Assembly: GCA_963969595.1 (NCBI GenBank)
Contig: OZ018410.1
Span: forward strand, 37,243,413-37,307,412
Reading direction: 5' to 3'
Origin: Neckera pumila
Lineage: Eukaryota; Streptophyta; Bryopsida; Hypnales; Neckeraceae
DNA length: 64,000 nt
Part shown: positions 46,260-58,375 of the stretch, one piece after another
How positions within the stretch are numbered: the first letter of the stretch is position 1
Layout: each line of letters begins with the position of its first letter
The notes under the pieces: model-generated
Seen by the model: only the letters and a program-made list of their open reading frames with translations
The model's database searches: none
What the model was told of the DNA's origin: nothing
Made by a program: the position numbers and the translations under genes

Positions 46260-47595
46260 TTTACAAAGTGCACAAGAATATATATGAATTATTTTTGTGC
46301 AATCATACTCGTATGAAATGGTAGTATGAAATATCATGGTAGAATGTAACAATAGTACAAAACGGAATGCCTACATTGTGTTCAAAAACACAATGAGTGA
46401 AAAAAAATCTACGTTTCATGCAAAGTTCTACAAGTTTTGTACATACTAACAAATATCAGTTTGTAAACCTAACCCAAACAAGCCTTAGTGTAAATCAGTT
46501 CCACCCCAAAATGAATCACAGTCTTCCAAAAATCAAAGAAATGCATTTCTCTACTTCTATGAATCACCTACAACTTCCCACCTGCATTGCAACACCCAAA
46601 CACACTCAAATGCATGAAAATGGCAGAGAATAACATGAAATTCGATTGCACAAACATGGACAGCATGCAACATCATGCACAATGTTCAAAGGCAACGAAA
46701 TGCAAAGGAGAGGGAGGTGAAGCTGTATACCATAGAGGGGCCACAAACATTACGAAGCTTGGTGGTTGGTTGTCACCCACTTGTGGCTGTTGGGTTGCAG
46801 TTTTGCTCCAACTGCAACTTTAATGTGGAAGACAGACTGTCCCAATAGCCCTAAACCACCAAATCCTAATCCTTGCGGCCATTAGTAGCCACCTAATGTG
46901 AGCATTTAGAATATGCCACTCACAAGGCAGTCCTAATTAGGATTCTTGGTCAAATAAATAAATAAAAAGGAGGGTATTCTAGATCTATTTTTTTTCTAAT
47001 GGGCCCTAATTTTTTATACCCTATAGTAGTTTGAAGTCTTGTAATGGTATTTTCTATATCCTATAGTATAAAAAAACATAATATAATTTTTATCTCTGAT
47101 TTTTTTCAACGCCCTATTATTTGATCGCATGTCACTGGCTATTCCTCCCGCTCACTACCCACCCCCACCCCCCACCCCGCCCCCGAGTAAATACCTGACA
47201 AGTTGAGTTACAAATGAAGTTTGTGGACATATAGAGGTTATCATATGTAAATGCCATTTTGTAGGAATTCAAAACATACTAGGTATCTTCAATGAATGTT
47301 ACTCTTGCACCCTAACAACACAAAATATCAAGATAGAATAGCAAATAAACTAGAATGCAGCATGTAACACAACCTTCATTTGCACACAACCTTTACATGA
47401 CATTGATATACAATTGGATCATTCAGACCTGACAGGAACATAGATTCGATTTATAGCCCCAATCTATAATCCTTTCACTTTATGGTACATTAGTACAATA
47501 CCTAGCGGAAATATATCTATTCATAACCACAATCTAGGATATTTTTACTTCATGGTACATTAGATCTAAAAAGAGTATAAACCAAATTATTTAAA
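46260..47595. other. No gene recognised; C-rich tract at about 47160-47187
   Basis: No gene is supported. ACCCACCCCCACCCCCCACC followed by CCGCCCCCG is a strand-asymmetric C run that could form a G-quadruplex on the other strand. Confidence 0.45.
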
Positions 47596-47599
47596 TGCC

Positions 47600-48053
47600 C
47601 ATATCTATACCTTAAATTTGGCTGTTTGTTTGTTTGTTTGTTTGTTTGTTTTGTTTGTTTGTTTTGTTTGTTTGTTTTGTTTATTACGTTGAGATCTCCC
47701 GGACCGTGCATCCCACAATCACGTGCTTGGTACCATTGGAAAGGGCTCGGCGAGGAGGGGTGCACGGGTTTGGTTTCGTGGCGTTTGGAGCGGTGGTGCA
47801 AAAGTTATTGAATTTCAAAGTATTTATTGATTAAAAAATTAGAAAATTACTTTTACTTTGATTTTGGTGGCGTTCTTGCTACTAGGAGTGGAACCGGGAG
47901 TGGAACTAGAAGTGGATGAAAATTGGGCCAACGGCACAGGGCTACTGGGAGTGGAACCGGAAATAGAACTGGGAGTAGAATTGGAAATAGAACCAGGAGT
48001 GGAACCGGGAGTAGATGAAAATTGGGCCAACGGCACAGGGCCACACTAGTATT
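47600..48053 (-). repeat. Repeat family F, copy 2 (inverted relative to copy 1)
   Basis: Read on the minus strand it follows copy 1 from ACTAGTGTGGCCCTGTGCCG to the (AAAC)n tract at about 47623-47682. The head module (CCCTGTGCCGTTGGCCCAAT plus the GGTTCCACTCC units) is duplicated once within this copy. Similarity extends past the (AAAC)n into ATTTAAGGTATAGAT. Confidence 0.8.
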
Positions 48054-48059
48054 TATTAT

Positions 48060-50340
48060 AATTGTTATTCACCTATTTTTTTAATAATATATTATCTCAA
48101 ATATTTTTCAAAAATTTAGGAGCAACGAATAAAATGTACTATATCTTTAGCCACATGTAATATGTTAAATTTTTCTAAGATTCACCCCGGGCCCAAAATT
48201 CATTTATTAAACACCTTTGTCATTAATTGAATATTTTGGTTGTTATAAAATTAATATCTAGGTTCCAAGAGACCTTAAAGTAGTTCCAAAATTGTGTAAT
48301 ATAGAATCCTATGAAAATCCAAAACAAATTTGGATTTTGATTCATAAGGGAAGTCATTAATTGTTTTGGTGGAGCATCATTTGAAAAAGTCCAGTCTTGA
48401 AAATATTGATGTGTGTAGAAGTTATGGATGTTTATACATGACCATGCTAGAAAGTCACTGCAGAGTACAAGGGTGGATTTTTTTGGCAAAATTTTGCCAA
48501 ATCTGTCATGTTTGTGACCTTTGCAGCTTTGTCCCTCCAAAATCTGACCTTTGCTGTGAGGCCAATAGGAGGGACACTAGTCCCAAAAAAAAGCCCTACA
48601 TAGTTATAGAAAAAAGTGCAAAAGTAAGAGATGTACGAGCTATGTGGACACCTAAAGTTAAAATCCTAGAAATGGACACTTCACATGAAATTCATTAGGT
48701 GTATATATTAACTATGCATTTTTGAAGGTGGTATTATTTTTGTAATCATCTATTTTGTTCCCTATTATTGTATAATTATATAAGAAGACTCGATAATGAT
48801 ATGCTTGTCTTCATTATAATATTGTCTCTAATTTGTTTTGGTATTCTATCTTCATTCTAAATTTTAGCATTTAATCATTGATTTACAACAATTCACATCA
48901 AAACTCAACACCTATAACTTTTAATGCTAATGCAATTACAAAACAAACTAAACTCAAGGAATCTCATGTTCATTTTGCTATTAGTATTTAAAGCATCTTA
49001 AGTTACAAACAAAATACAAAATGTTTATATCAAAACAAGTAGAATGAAGCAATGCAACAAACCAAATAAATCTAGTGGACTGGTCTTCAACATCCTTTGT
49101 AATTGCCAAAACACTTTGCTATCCAATACATATTACACTACCATCAATCATCGATCATCTACCAAGCGTCAAAATCTTAAAGTGACAGATCTTTTGCTTA
49201 TTTTGAAGGGTGATAGGAAATTATCATTAATTCTTTCTAATAGATCTTTGTTATTCATAACATTTTGGAAAAAATCCTTCTCATCTCACACTCTATTTTA
49301 GTTCTAATATCTACTTCCTTGTATTATTAGCCATATATATTTTCTATAATTTTTCTAATTTTTATATCACAAGAATATAAGTTGCCTTGAATTTAACCCA
49401 CAATACTTTGAAGACCAATGTGCAATGCCTTCCCTCCTTAAAAGGCAAATATTGGAATAAAGATATCTCCATATCATGGTGTCTAAGCGATTTAGTTGTT
49501 GTTGAATGATTTAATTGCCAAATTATTATGGTCAAAAGGATCTTGATTGTACTTGTATCTAATTGCGTAATATGTTTAGAACTCTATTTAAGGTGGTTCA
49601 GAAATTTGACTCTAGTAACTGTCCAAATACTTGAATAGAGGCAAAAGATAAGGAAAACTATGGATGTTGTACAAGACATGATAAATTTCTTGGCCCTATA
49701 AATCAGGCAATTCCACAATGTAAGAGTACTACGATCTTTCTATAGAATTGAGCTTGGCTAATGCTTGGCATGTATTTAAGTAACTCGTCTTTTTTAAGGA
49801 ACACTATTCCAAGGGTGAATTTAGAAACAAGTCTTAATTGAAGTGAAAACATCCAAAACCGTCCATGCATCCATTCTTGACATGTAGGCTTCCACTGAAA
49901 GTGTCTTGAAAGTGCCATTAAATTGTTCTTTTATTAAATTGTAATTAGTTAACTATTGATTCTCTAAATTTTGATTTTATGATCAAGTTATGTGACGGTT
50001 TCAAAGACCAAGGGAGTTGGCTTCCACTTTGAAAATTCATAGTAATCTAAATACATGTCTTATCCAATTTTCTATTTTTTATTATTTCTCAATTCACGAT
50101 TTTCAATTTCTAATACCACAACATCCAATTGCACAACATTCAATTCCTAATATGACAACAGTGAAATGAACGTCTTGCGTAGATTTTAGGAGGCGATTCC
50201 AGGTCAGCTGAGACCTCATCCCACATTGTTCTGTCCCATCTCCGGAGTTTCGGCTATGGCGTTTTCTTCCTTCCCGAATTGCAACGAGCAGCATCAGACA
50301 TCGCAACGCAAATATAAGCGGCTTTCATCTTTTCTATCGT
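48060..50340. other. Gene-free AT-rich stretch before the coiled-coil gene
   Basis: No gene or bounded repeat is supported. The last 200 bp are more GC-rich and probably hold the promoter and 5' UTR of the next gene. Confidence 0.4.
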
Positions 50341-50449
50341 ATCAGTCCCTCCTGACTGTGCGCAATTGCTCTTGATATTGTGCTTAAAATTTCAGCCTTT
50401 CAGACATCCTTTTCTGTGTCACAACGTCGCATTTTCAAGGCATGATAGA

Positions 50450-53188
50450 ATGTCGATGCTCATGGTGCATTTCACTCCCACCCTTGATGTGTTAAACGCC
50501 ACTTCCCTCCATGGCAAAACATCATTATACAGAGCTCGCTTGAATTTTCGTCTAGATCACAGGGAACCTCACATCAGAGACTCGTGGCCTGAGTCTTGTG
50601 AGCAAGTTGTAGGATTATCGTCAAGTAGGAAGGAGAGCAGAGTGGTACCAAGGATTAATGTTACTTTGCGTAGAAATTTTGGAGAGTTGTTTGGGGATGC
50701 AGTGCGACGAAGAGAGAGGGAATTTAGGTCATGGTGTGTGAGTGCCAAAACTGTTCATCCACTGGACGAATTGCGACCCGCAGAGGACCTGAGGGCGGAA
50801 TTGGAAGCTCTGCAACAAGAGGCGGAACAGGTTCGGAGCAAAGGTACGGAGGTCTTTGAGAATTTCTTGCTATTGATTGATGTTCAGGAGTTTAGGTTTT
50901 TCTCGTTAGTATAATGTGTCCAAGAGAACAATATTGCATAATGTGTTCAAGAAGTTATAACGTTGGATAGTCTTCGCTTCTTTTGGAACACGAGTCGCAA
51001 ATTGCCTCATGTAGTTCTTATGGAGACTTTTTGGGGGGCCAATTCTATTTATTTTTGGACAGCATATGGAATGTTGTTCTCTGATGTATTTTCGGCCTGA
51101 TCTAATCTTCGATTGTGCAAAATATGATCAATCGAATTGGTCATTTTCAAACCATGATTCCCTGGGCCAATGTTTGTATCAGCAGTTTTTAGGTCTTATG
51201 GGGACTGTTTTTTTTCCAATTTTTTGTATGTGTTGATCTATACATACAATGTTCTTCTCTGATTCTGGTGTTCTTAAAGTTGGCAGCATCTAAGTGACAT
51301 TTTTCACAATATGAACAATCAATTGGTCATGTTAAAACCGTGAATCCTTGGTCCTATCCATTGATTTATCTTCTCCGTGATTTTTTGCAATTTTTAGCGT
51401 GTCTGTGTCAGGGTTTCAGTAATTAAATACTTGGAAAGACAGACGATGTGATGTTGCTGACACTCTGGAGGGTATGAAAAACAGCGAATAGTGCGAGGAT
51501 GAGGTTCTTGAGGTTGACGCATGTCGTGGAGCAGCTCCGCCAGCGGGCAGCCATGGACGTGCGGACGGGCAAGGAGGACAGTGCTCGGGGTCTCCTTTTG
51601 GAGAAGCAGAAAGTGATGAAGGCCCTGGAAGCAGCTCGACAGCGTGCTGAGCTACTCGAGCAGCTGGCAGGAAAATTAAACGTGGTAAGAAACTCTCTTC
51701 CTCTGCAACGACCTCCTTCACATAGGGTAACCCTACCTAATTGTGACACTTCAAGCTTTGAGCGTAGTAGCTTATAATAGAATGTTCAGGTTTTTGAATG
51801 CTCTTGTCAGAAAATCCAAGAGGATTCCAACGCACGAAAGAATGTATTATTTGGATGCTATATGCCAAAGTTATAAGTCTTCAAAGTTTTTGTTATTAGA
51901 TGAGGTGGTGGACATTCTCAATTCAACTTTTACTCAGTTTGCAAGATTTTGGAATAGTGCATCTAGTTAGGTGTTGCAATTAGGTGTGGCTGCCTCATGT
52001 CCAAGGAAATCAATTCTGAAGCCTACTTCGTTGCCATGCCTCTAATGTGCTGGCTGAACCATCACATGATCCTCAAGAGATTGATTCGACATCCTTATCA
52101 AATAGACTTCACTCTTAGGCTCTCGGGATACATTAAAAACTTAATGGTAATGGTCAAAAGTGGCCACTTCCATATCTATATGACTTGAAAGAAATAATGC
52201 AATTAGGTAGCAAAATGTATCAACACAAAGAATAGACACTGTGACCTCTTTATCTGACTATTTGGGGTCCCAAACTGTTAACTATGACATAGTTTGAAGT
52301 GAGCACCATTCAATGATTTGTGGCAAACGTTTAGAACTTGATTACATTTTTGGACAATAGAAATCAATGTTTTCAAAGTTACTACAATCGCCTACAATCT
52401 CACAAAGTGGACTTTCTATTTTTACCTTGGATTGAACAGCATCAATTAACAAGTGGCAGGGCTCTGTGCTGGAATGTTGGAACAGGCAATTTCAATGAAA
52501 GAGTCTCTGCTAATTGCAGCTTTGTCAAGTCCTTCTTTAAGCATCAGATCTGAGGGTGCTCCTGCTAAGGATACTGCAGTGCATCATGTTTCTCCAAGAA
52601 CTGAGGTCTGGAATGAAGAAATGACCCAAAGTGATGTCGATGAACATGATATCAGTTCCAGGGCTGAGATCATTTCAGATAAAGATCTGAATTGTTCAAA
52701 GTAAGTGAATATCATTATTTAGGATGAAGTTGGTTTTCAGATCAGATTTAGGATTTCATGCTCCCAAGTGACCAGGTTGACAAGTAGTGCCAATTGTTAC
52801 TGGAGTTTGTAGGGTTCCTGCTGTTGATTGAAGTGTAAAAACGGAGGAGAATTGCTGTTCACAATTCAGCAGTGCAGGCTGTTTTGAGAAGCTGTTCATG
52901 CCCCAGAGCTTGCAACTTGAAGTTTCTTATCTTCAGTTTAGAGTAGTTTACATCTTTGGATTTGACCAGGGCGTTGAGAATGGAAACAGGATGTGCAGGA
53001 GAAGAATATCACTTGTACGGTAGACTGCTGCTTCGAGTTGTTTCCCCAATGTACAGTAATAGAGGCGGAATACAAATAGATTGATCTCAGGTTAACACAT
53101 ATTTGTGCATGAATAACTGAGTATATGCATTTAGTATTTGATAACCTTTGTTTTGATTTCCAGAGAAGTTTCAAGGATTAATCCCTAA
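50450..53188 (+). CDS. Coiled-coil protein with probable organelle-targeting N-terminus, family not recognised
   Basis: Four exons are proposed: 50450-50843, 51485-51684, 52486-52700 and 53164-53188. All have GT-AG borders and agreeing phases, giving 277 residues. An upstream in-frame ATG at 50366 would add 28. The N-terminus (MSMLMVHFTPTLDVLNATSL, then Arg-rich) suits a transit peptide. The middle is a charged helix: RPAEDLRAELEALQQEAEQV, then across the intron RMRFLRLTHVVEQLRQRAAM and LLLEKQKVMKALEAARQRAE with LLEQLAGKLN. This is a strong coiled coil. The C-terminal part is acidic and Ser-rich. I do not recognise the family. The 3' end is ambiguous: without the last intron, translation stops at 52702-52704 (TAA inside the donor GTAAGT). 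With it, the last residues and stop come from the end of transposon E4. Confidence 0.6.
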
Positions 53189-54044
53189 AGTCCGAATAGC
53201 CTTTTTTTTTCCATCAAGAAACACTCAAAACTGTCATTTCTATTGTAAAGAGCAAAAAAGTTTAAAATTGTCTTCTTTGCATATCTAATTGTAGGTCTTG
53301 CACTAGACTAGTGGAAGATTGTGGAAGAAATTTCAGAAACCTTGACAAAGCAAGTTGCACATTTGAAGTGAAGAAAATGGATTTTTTTACTTGCGTTACT
53401 AGAATATGAGACTTTGAATCTTCTTAGCTTAAAATTTTGCACTATTGATTTTGAGTTTCTAGACTTTTATGTTGAAGAATTGAATTGAGAGTAGGAATTT
53501 TTTTTCTTTAAAACACTTAATGTTGATATATTAAAAATTGTTAAGTAGAAGCAGGTTCAAGATTGAAGGGAAAACTCACCATTAATAGCTCTAAGATGGA
53601 ATTGAAACATCCTAATATCAATAGTGAGATTGTTTTGGCAAGATATCTTAACCTTGTGAAAATTGAATTCAGAAATTAATCCTATAAGTTATTTTTTCAA
53701 GAAGATGTTTTGATTGCTCCAAAAACAAGATTAACTATGTTGTTTGCATAACAAATCCAAATGGAATGAATCTAGCTTCCTATGTAGATAAAAATACAAT
53801 CTACAAGAAAATATATTTTCTTAAACTAAAATTTAAGTTTCTGCTTGCCAAACTAAAATTTGGGTTCATTATGCCATAACATGAACATCATGGACATCAA
53901 TTGAAATAAAAATTATATTCTTAAAAGAGAATGTGTTTTTCTATCTTTAAAAATAATTCAGAAAATCACTACAAATATTGAGACTATATGAGCCTACACA
54001 AAATCCATTTTGTCCCCATTTCAAACAATGGGACTTTAGGGGTA
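53178..54044 (-). mobile_element. TTAA-type element E4, immediately 3' of the coiled-coil gene
   Basis: The left end is TTAATCCCTAAAGTCCGAAT; the right end, reversed, is CCCCTAAAGTCCCATTGTTT. The duplicated tetranucleotide is best read as TAAT (53179-53182 and 54042-54045). The left side (GAAACACTCAAAACTGTCAT) matches E3's left and, reversed, E1's right side. About 870 bp, non-coding. Confidence 0.65.
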
Positions 54045-54049
54045 ATCCT

Positions 54050-55430
54050 ATAAGAACTTGTGATCAATTTGCAAAATCCTGCACTCTCTTTACTTCATTT
54101 TTCCATTATACTAAATGTTTTTATTCTTAGTTTTTCTTTCAGAAGATACCTAATCACATGTCTTATTCAAGCTGTTGTAAAGTTTTCAGATATTTTTGTA
54201 AAGCAATTATGATGAATTTTTGAAGAAAAAATGAAGGAAATTCATATTAAATACAAAAAATTGAAAATGCTCACTATGTTGGGACATTATAGTGTAGAAC
54301 ATTGCAATATAAGCCAAATTTGTGTGCCAATCTTTTAGTAAAAAATATGTAAGCCAAAGTTATTTAGCTAAAATTCAAATTGCAATATAATTATCTATTT
54401 TAGGATAATTATAAAATTTCAAAATGGAATTGAAATTAAATTTGACAAATTTCTTTTCTTTGATTGGACTCAAATTTGGGAATAAGGGATAATTGTAAAA
54501 TTTATCTTCTATTTTATTTTATTTTATTCCTTGAAACAAAAATTTGTCTTTTATTCTGTAGTAGTAAATGTTGTGTTTTGTAACCCTTTCCACTTAATTA
54601 GAGGTCTATGGTTTTAAATATGAACTCAAATATTCCAAATTTGATCCTATGATGGCAAATAATAAGTTCTCACGTTTTCTTCTATATGGAAAAGACAACA
54701 AGACTAGTTGAGCTCTAATCTTTAGTGTCAAATTTTAGCCAAAAAATTAAAAAAGATTTTTGGACTAATTTCATCACCCCCTAGTGCTTGGCTTTAAATT
54801 GAAAGAATTCAAAATAAAAAAATTAATAATCATAAATTGATTTAAATTTCCTCCAACATATCTACATTAACCATTTTTATAGAACATTTATTCTTCTTTT
54901 CTATTGAAATATTACATGGCTTTTTTTGAATTTTTTTCAACAAATACCAATTGGATGAAGTTTGCTATTGACAACATCCATCATCCAGTGGGTGGATGGT
55001 GCTTGAGGGTTACATGAGCTTTAGGGGTCAATTATGCAATTTTATACTAAATTTGAAGCAAATTTGCAAAAATCAACCAAAAATGTGCTAAGTACAAGAA
55101 ACTGCTACAAGTTTATCAAAGAATCTAGAATATCCTATTTAAATGGAAAACGTGCCAAATAAATTAAATAGCTATGCTAGAAGAAGTTGTCCCTCTAGTG
55201 CTAGAAATGTAGAAAGACAAACATGGAACAATGATGAAGGAATAATAGCAGGAGTCACAATTCATTTAGCAAGTTCATTGAACTTCTTTACTCACCATTT
55301 TAAATGAAGAAGAATATAAGCAAGCTTAGGTATCCAACAATCCATTGCCTTGTCAATTGTTCTGTGAATTTAGAAAGGGGAGATCCTCAAAGTGTGACTT
55401 CCCTTATTATCTCTTTTTTTATAATTTTAA
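54050..55430. other. Gene-free AT-rich stretch
   Basis: No gene is supported. CTTTAGGGGTCAATT near 55020 looks like an isolated end of a TTAA-type element with no partner found. Confidence 0.4.
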
Positions 55431-55434
55431 TTTT

Positions 55435-55728
55435 CATTAAAAAAAATTTCAGCCCTCCAGAAGGCTGCTAAGGAATTGATTTACAGGACCCCTTTGGTGC
55501 AATTTCAGAATGAATAAAAAATTATTTTTTTTGGAAAAAAATATAAAAAATATAAAAATATATATAAAATATTAAAAAAATATAAATCTGACGTGGCACT
55601 ACTAGTGCCACATTAGCACCAAATTTTTAAATATTAAAAAATAATTTTTTATTTTGGTTTTTTTCCATAATTGCACCGGGCGGGTGCCGAACTTGCGGCC
55701 TTTTGGAGGTCTGAAATTTTTCCTAATG
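55435..55728. mobile_element. Family B MITE, copy 4
   Basis: It starts CATTAAAAAAAATTTCAGCC and ends, reversed, CATTAGGAAAAATTTCAGAC. The core is GACGTGGCACTACTAGTGCC followed by ACATTAGC. The asymmetric inner segments (CCCCTTTGGTGCAATTTCAG on the left, ATAATTGCACCGGGCGGGTG on the right) are in the opposite order to copy 3. Confidence 0.75.
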
Positions 55729-55944
55729 TTAAAGTAGCTTGGTTATGCTAAGGTTGATGTTCAAACTTTTGGTAGGGAGGTTCATAAAGCACTTAGTTTC
55801 TAAAAGCATCCACCCCCTCAAACATACATTTACTGCACAGCAGGGTCTCATTTATTTACAAATTGCCTTTCTGTGCCATTTGAAAATCTTGCATAATATT
55901 GAATAAAGTCATGTGAACATTTTTGTCTTGCATAATTAATGTTC

Positions 55945-56592
55945 GATTCGTATGAAGTCCAATCAAGCATACCAAATTTTAATTTCAAAATAGCAAAATT
56001 TTATTTTTGATGAATTTTTAAAGTCAATTTTCAAGGTCCTATATGATATTTTATTAAAAACAATTGGTGATGAATTTATTAATTTGATTGCATAGATATG
56101 TTGGGAATATCCATACGCACATCCTTCATATTAAAGAACACCCCATTAAGTAACAAAAATATAGTCTAGGAAGAATTCAATGTGAGGCATATTGTGACCA
56201 AACTTTGTAAAATAGACATCTTTACATCTTAATTAGATTTTGCTATTTGACCATCAAATTGTGCCTCATTTTGTACATTTGAACATGATGATACAATTTG
56301 TTTGCAAAAATCAAATTTCATTAAAGAGAAATCTATTTTCAAAAATTAGGGTATTGTCACGCCTCCACAAAATTGTCTATAGAAGAAATTGTAAAAAAAA
56401 TTGAAGATGCTTGTTGAAGGAGTATGTGCGCGAAGAAATTTCCTACATATCTTTGCAAATAAATTTATAAAATTCATCATCAATGTTTTTCAATGAATTT
56501 TCATATAAAACCATGAAATTTAAAGAAAAAATTCACCAAAAATGGAGATTTGCTTTTTAAAATTGAAATTTGGTATGCTTGATTGGGATTGC
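55945..56592. mobile_element. Fold-back element D4, interrupted by E2
   Basis: The left arm AAGCATACCAAATTTTAATT, then AACAATTGGTGATGAATTTA, is matched in reverse at 56480-56590 (TTTGGTATGCTTGATTGGGA). The uninterrupted segment ACATCTTAATTAGATTTTG at about 56224-56242 serves as the related empty site for E1. E2 begins directly at its right end. Confidence 0.6.
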
Positions 56593-57505
56593 ATAACCCC
56601 TAAAGGACCAACATGCGTTTTTTGGCCGTATAGAAATTTTGGGCAGGTACGTCCAACTATTTTGGCTGAAATTTTAATAGAAAATGGGGCAAGGAATATC
56701 TTTCATATGCACGAGTTTCATTACATTTGGAAATACGAATCAAAAGTTATCATGGCCTAATACATTACTTTTTTTCGGAACTAAGCAGTCCGGGCAGATA
56801 GGATAAAACACTTTTTTCAAAAAAATAAATTGAAATTGGTTTTCTAGAGTTATATATAGGTAAAAAGCTTTGAATCATCCCATTTTGATTGATGAGTCAA
56901 AAGTTATGAAGATTTTAAGTTTGCGGGCAATTACGGATTCTCTATTCTAAAATAAACTTTGAAGTCCTTTATCAATTTCAATATTTAAAAAAAAATAAAA
57001 TCCTAGGATGTAGATTATTTATTACAACATTGCCACCATTGGAATTAGCAATTTTCATTCCATAATTATATTCTTGACAAATTTGTATTTTGAATCATTC
57101 TCTACTACTATCTATTTACTATTTTTTTCTTATATGTTATACTATTCTAAATGAAGTGAAAATTTTCAAGCATGTAGCCAACTTGTCTAGGAAAACGAAC
57201 TTAAGAAAGCACCATCATTTTGGACATTTTTTCATCAAAAAGTGAGCTTGTGAAGTGCTGCTGCCCTGTTTTCGCTAGGCCAAAAAACTGGTTTTAGTGA
57301 ATTTGAAAGCTTATATCTTGCAATCCACACGGCAAAACTTCCTGAAATGTTTAACATATGTTCTCAAGTCACCATAATACAAGATCCTACAGTTATATGT
57401 GTCAAAATTTTTTTTTTTCAAAAATTAGATACTTGTACTAAAAATGTACTAAAAATTTTTGAGCGTTTTTCGGTGAGAACATAGTCATGGAACTTCAAGG
57501 GATAA
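56593..57505 (+). mobile_element. TTAA-type element E2 (flanked by ATAA)
   Basis: ATAA lies at 56593-56596 and 57502-57505. The left end is CCCCTAAAGGACCAACATGC and the right end is TCAAGGG. It is homologous to E1 along its length: AAAGCTTTGAATCATCC, TTTTAAGTTTGCGGGCAATT, ATTCTAAAATAAACTTTGAA, TATCTTGCAATCCACACGGC. About 910 bp, non-coding. Confidence 0.7.
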
Positions 57506-58375
57506 AATATCTATGATATTTGTGCAAAACCAAAATTAGTAACTATTTCACATTGAGCAAAGGAAAATGAAAGGTCACAAAGGCAATTCGTAAATGAATG
57601 AGACCCTTCTGTACATGTTGCTTTTTCATTGCTTCATCTATGTACAAAATAGTATACATTTAAGGAAGTGGACACTTTTAGTAACTACTAGGTTTCAACT
57701 TCAAAAATTCATAACTAATTCCACAAAGCTCCAAAAAAAAATGAAACAACTTTGACAAGATGCCAATTCCATTTGTCTTTTCAACCGAAATTTGCTCAAA
57801 TATTTCAAGAAGTCTAATCTCCCCAAATTAATTTCCAGCTCTTAGATAGGCGCTTTATGGACCTTCAATGCAAAGCCTCCCCTGGCTTTTGAGCCAAAAA
57901 ATGGTGTGCCAATTTTGCCAATTTTGAAACAACAAAAAATTCACTGCAGTGCCCGGAAGTGATGCCAAGCTGGGAGTGGGCAGTCCATTATCCTTTCCCG
58001 GTCAGCTGGGCATTCCGAAAACGCCGCACTCACTTGAAAGGCACGGATTTCCTCCGAATTCCCGGCCCAAGTTTTCAGGAATTGGCGCATGTTCTTGCCA
58101 TCTGTCTTCCCGCACAAATTGAATTTCCCCACCAATTGCTTCGGTGCCCTTGCCACCTTCAACACACTTCATTGAGCATTTCTCGTCTGCAAGCAACCAT
58201 AATAAGAAAAACACCCAAGAATCAAAACTGTATTTCTTTTTCTCCAAAACATGACTGTGCTCCCAATCCTCTTCACGCTCGATTTCAATCGAATCCATGC
58301 TCCAATTTTCAATCTTTCATCGTGAGATTGGGTGAAGAAGAATTTTCTCTGAGAATTGGGGTTGGTTGGATCCCA

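Noticed and set aside
45428..48053. Family F as a simple SINE
   Set aside because: A-box and B-box-like words and (AAAC)n are suggestive, but homology between copies continues beyond the (AAAC)n tract and no target duplications were found. It was left as an unclassified repeat.
48366..49301. Open frames of 85-110 residues as genes
   Set aside because: They have no conserved motifs, no splice context and AT-driven composition. They are not supported.
57959..58375. In-frame upstream extension of the WAT1-type protein (139 extra residues)
   Set aside because: The extension has no transporter-like sequence, and the internal ATG at 58376 lies just before the first membrane span, as usual in the family. 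It is more likely 5' UTR read through.
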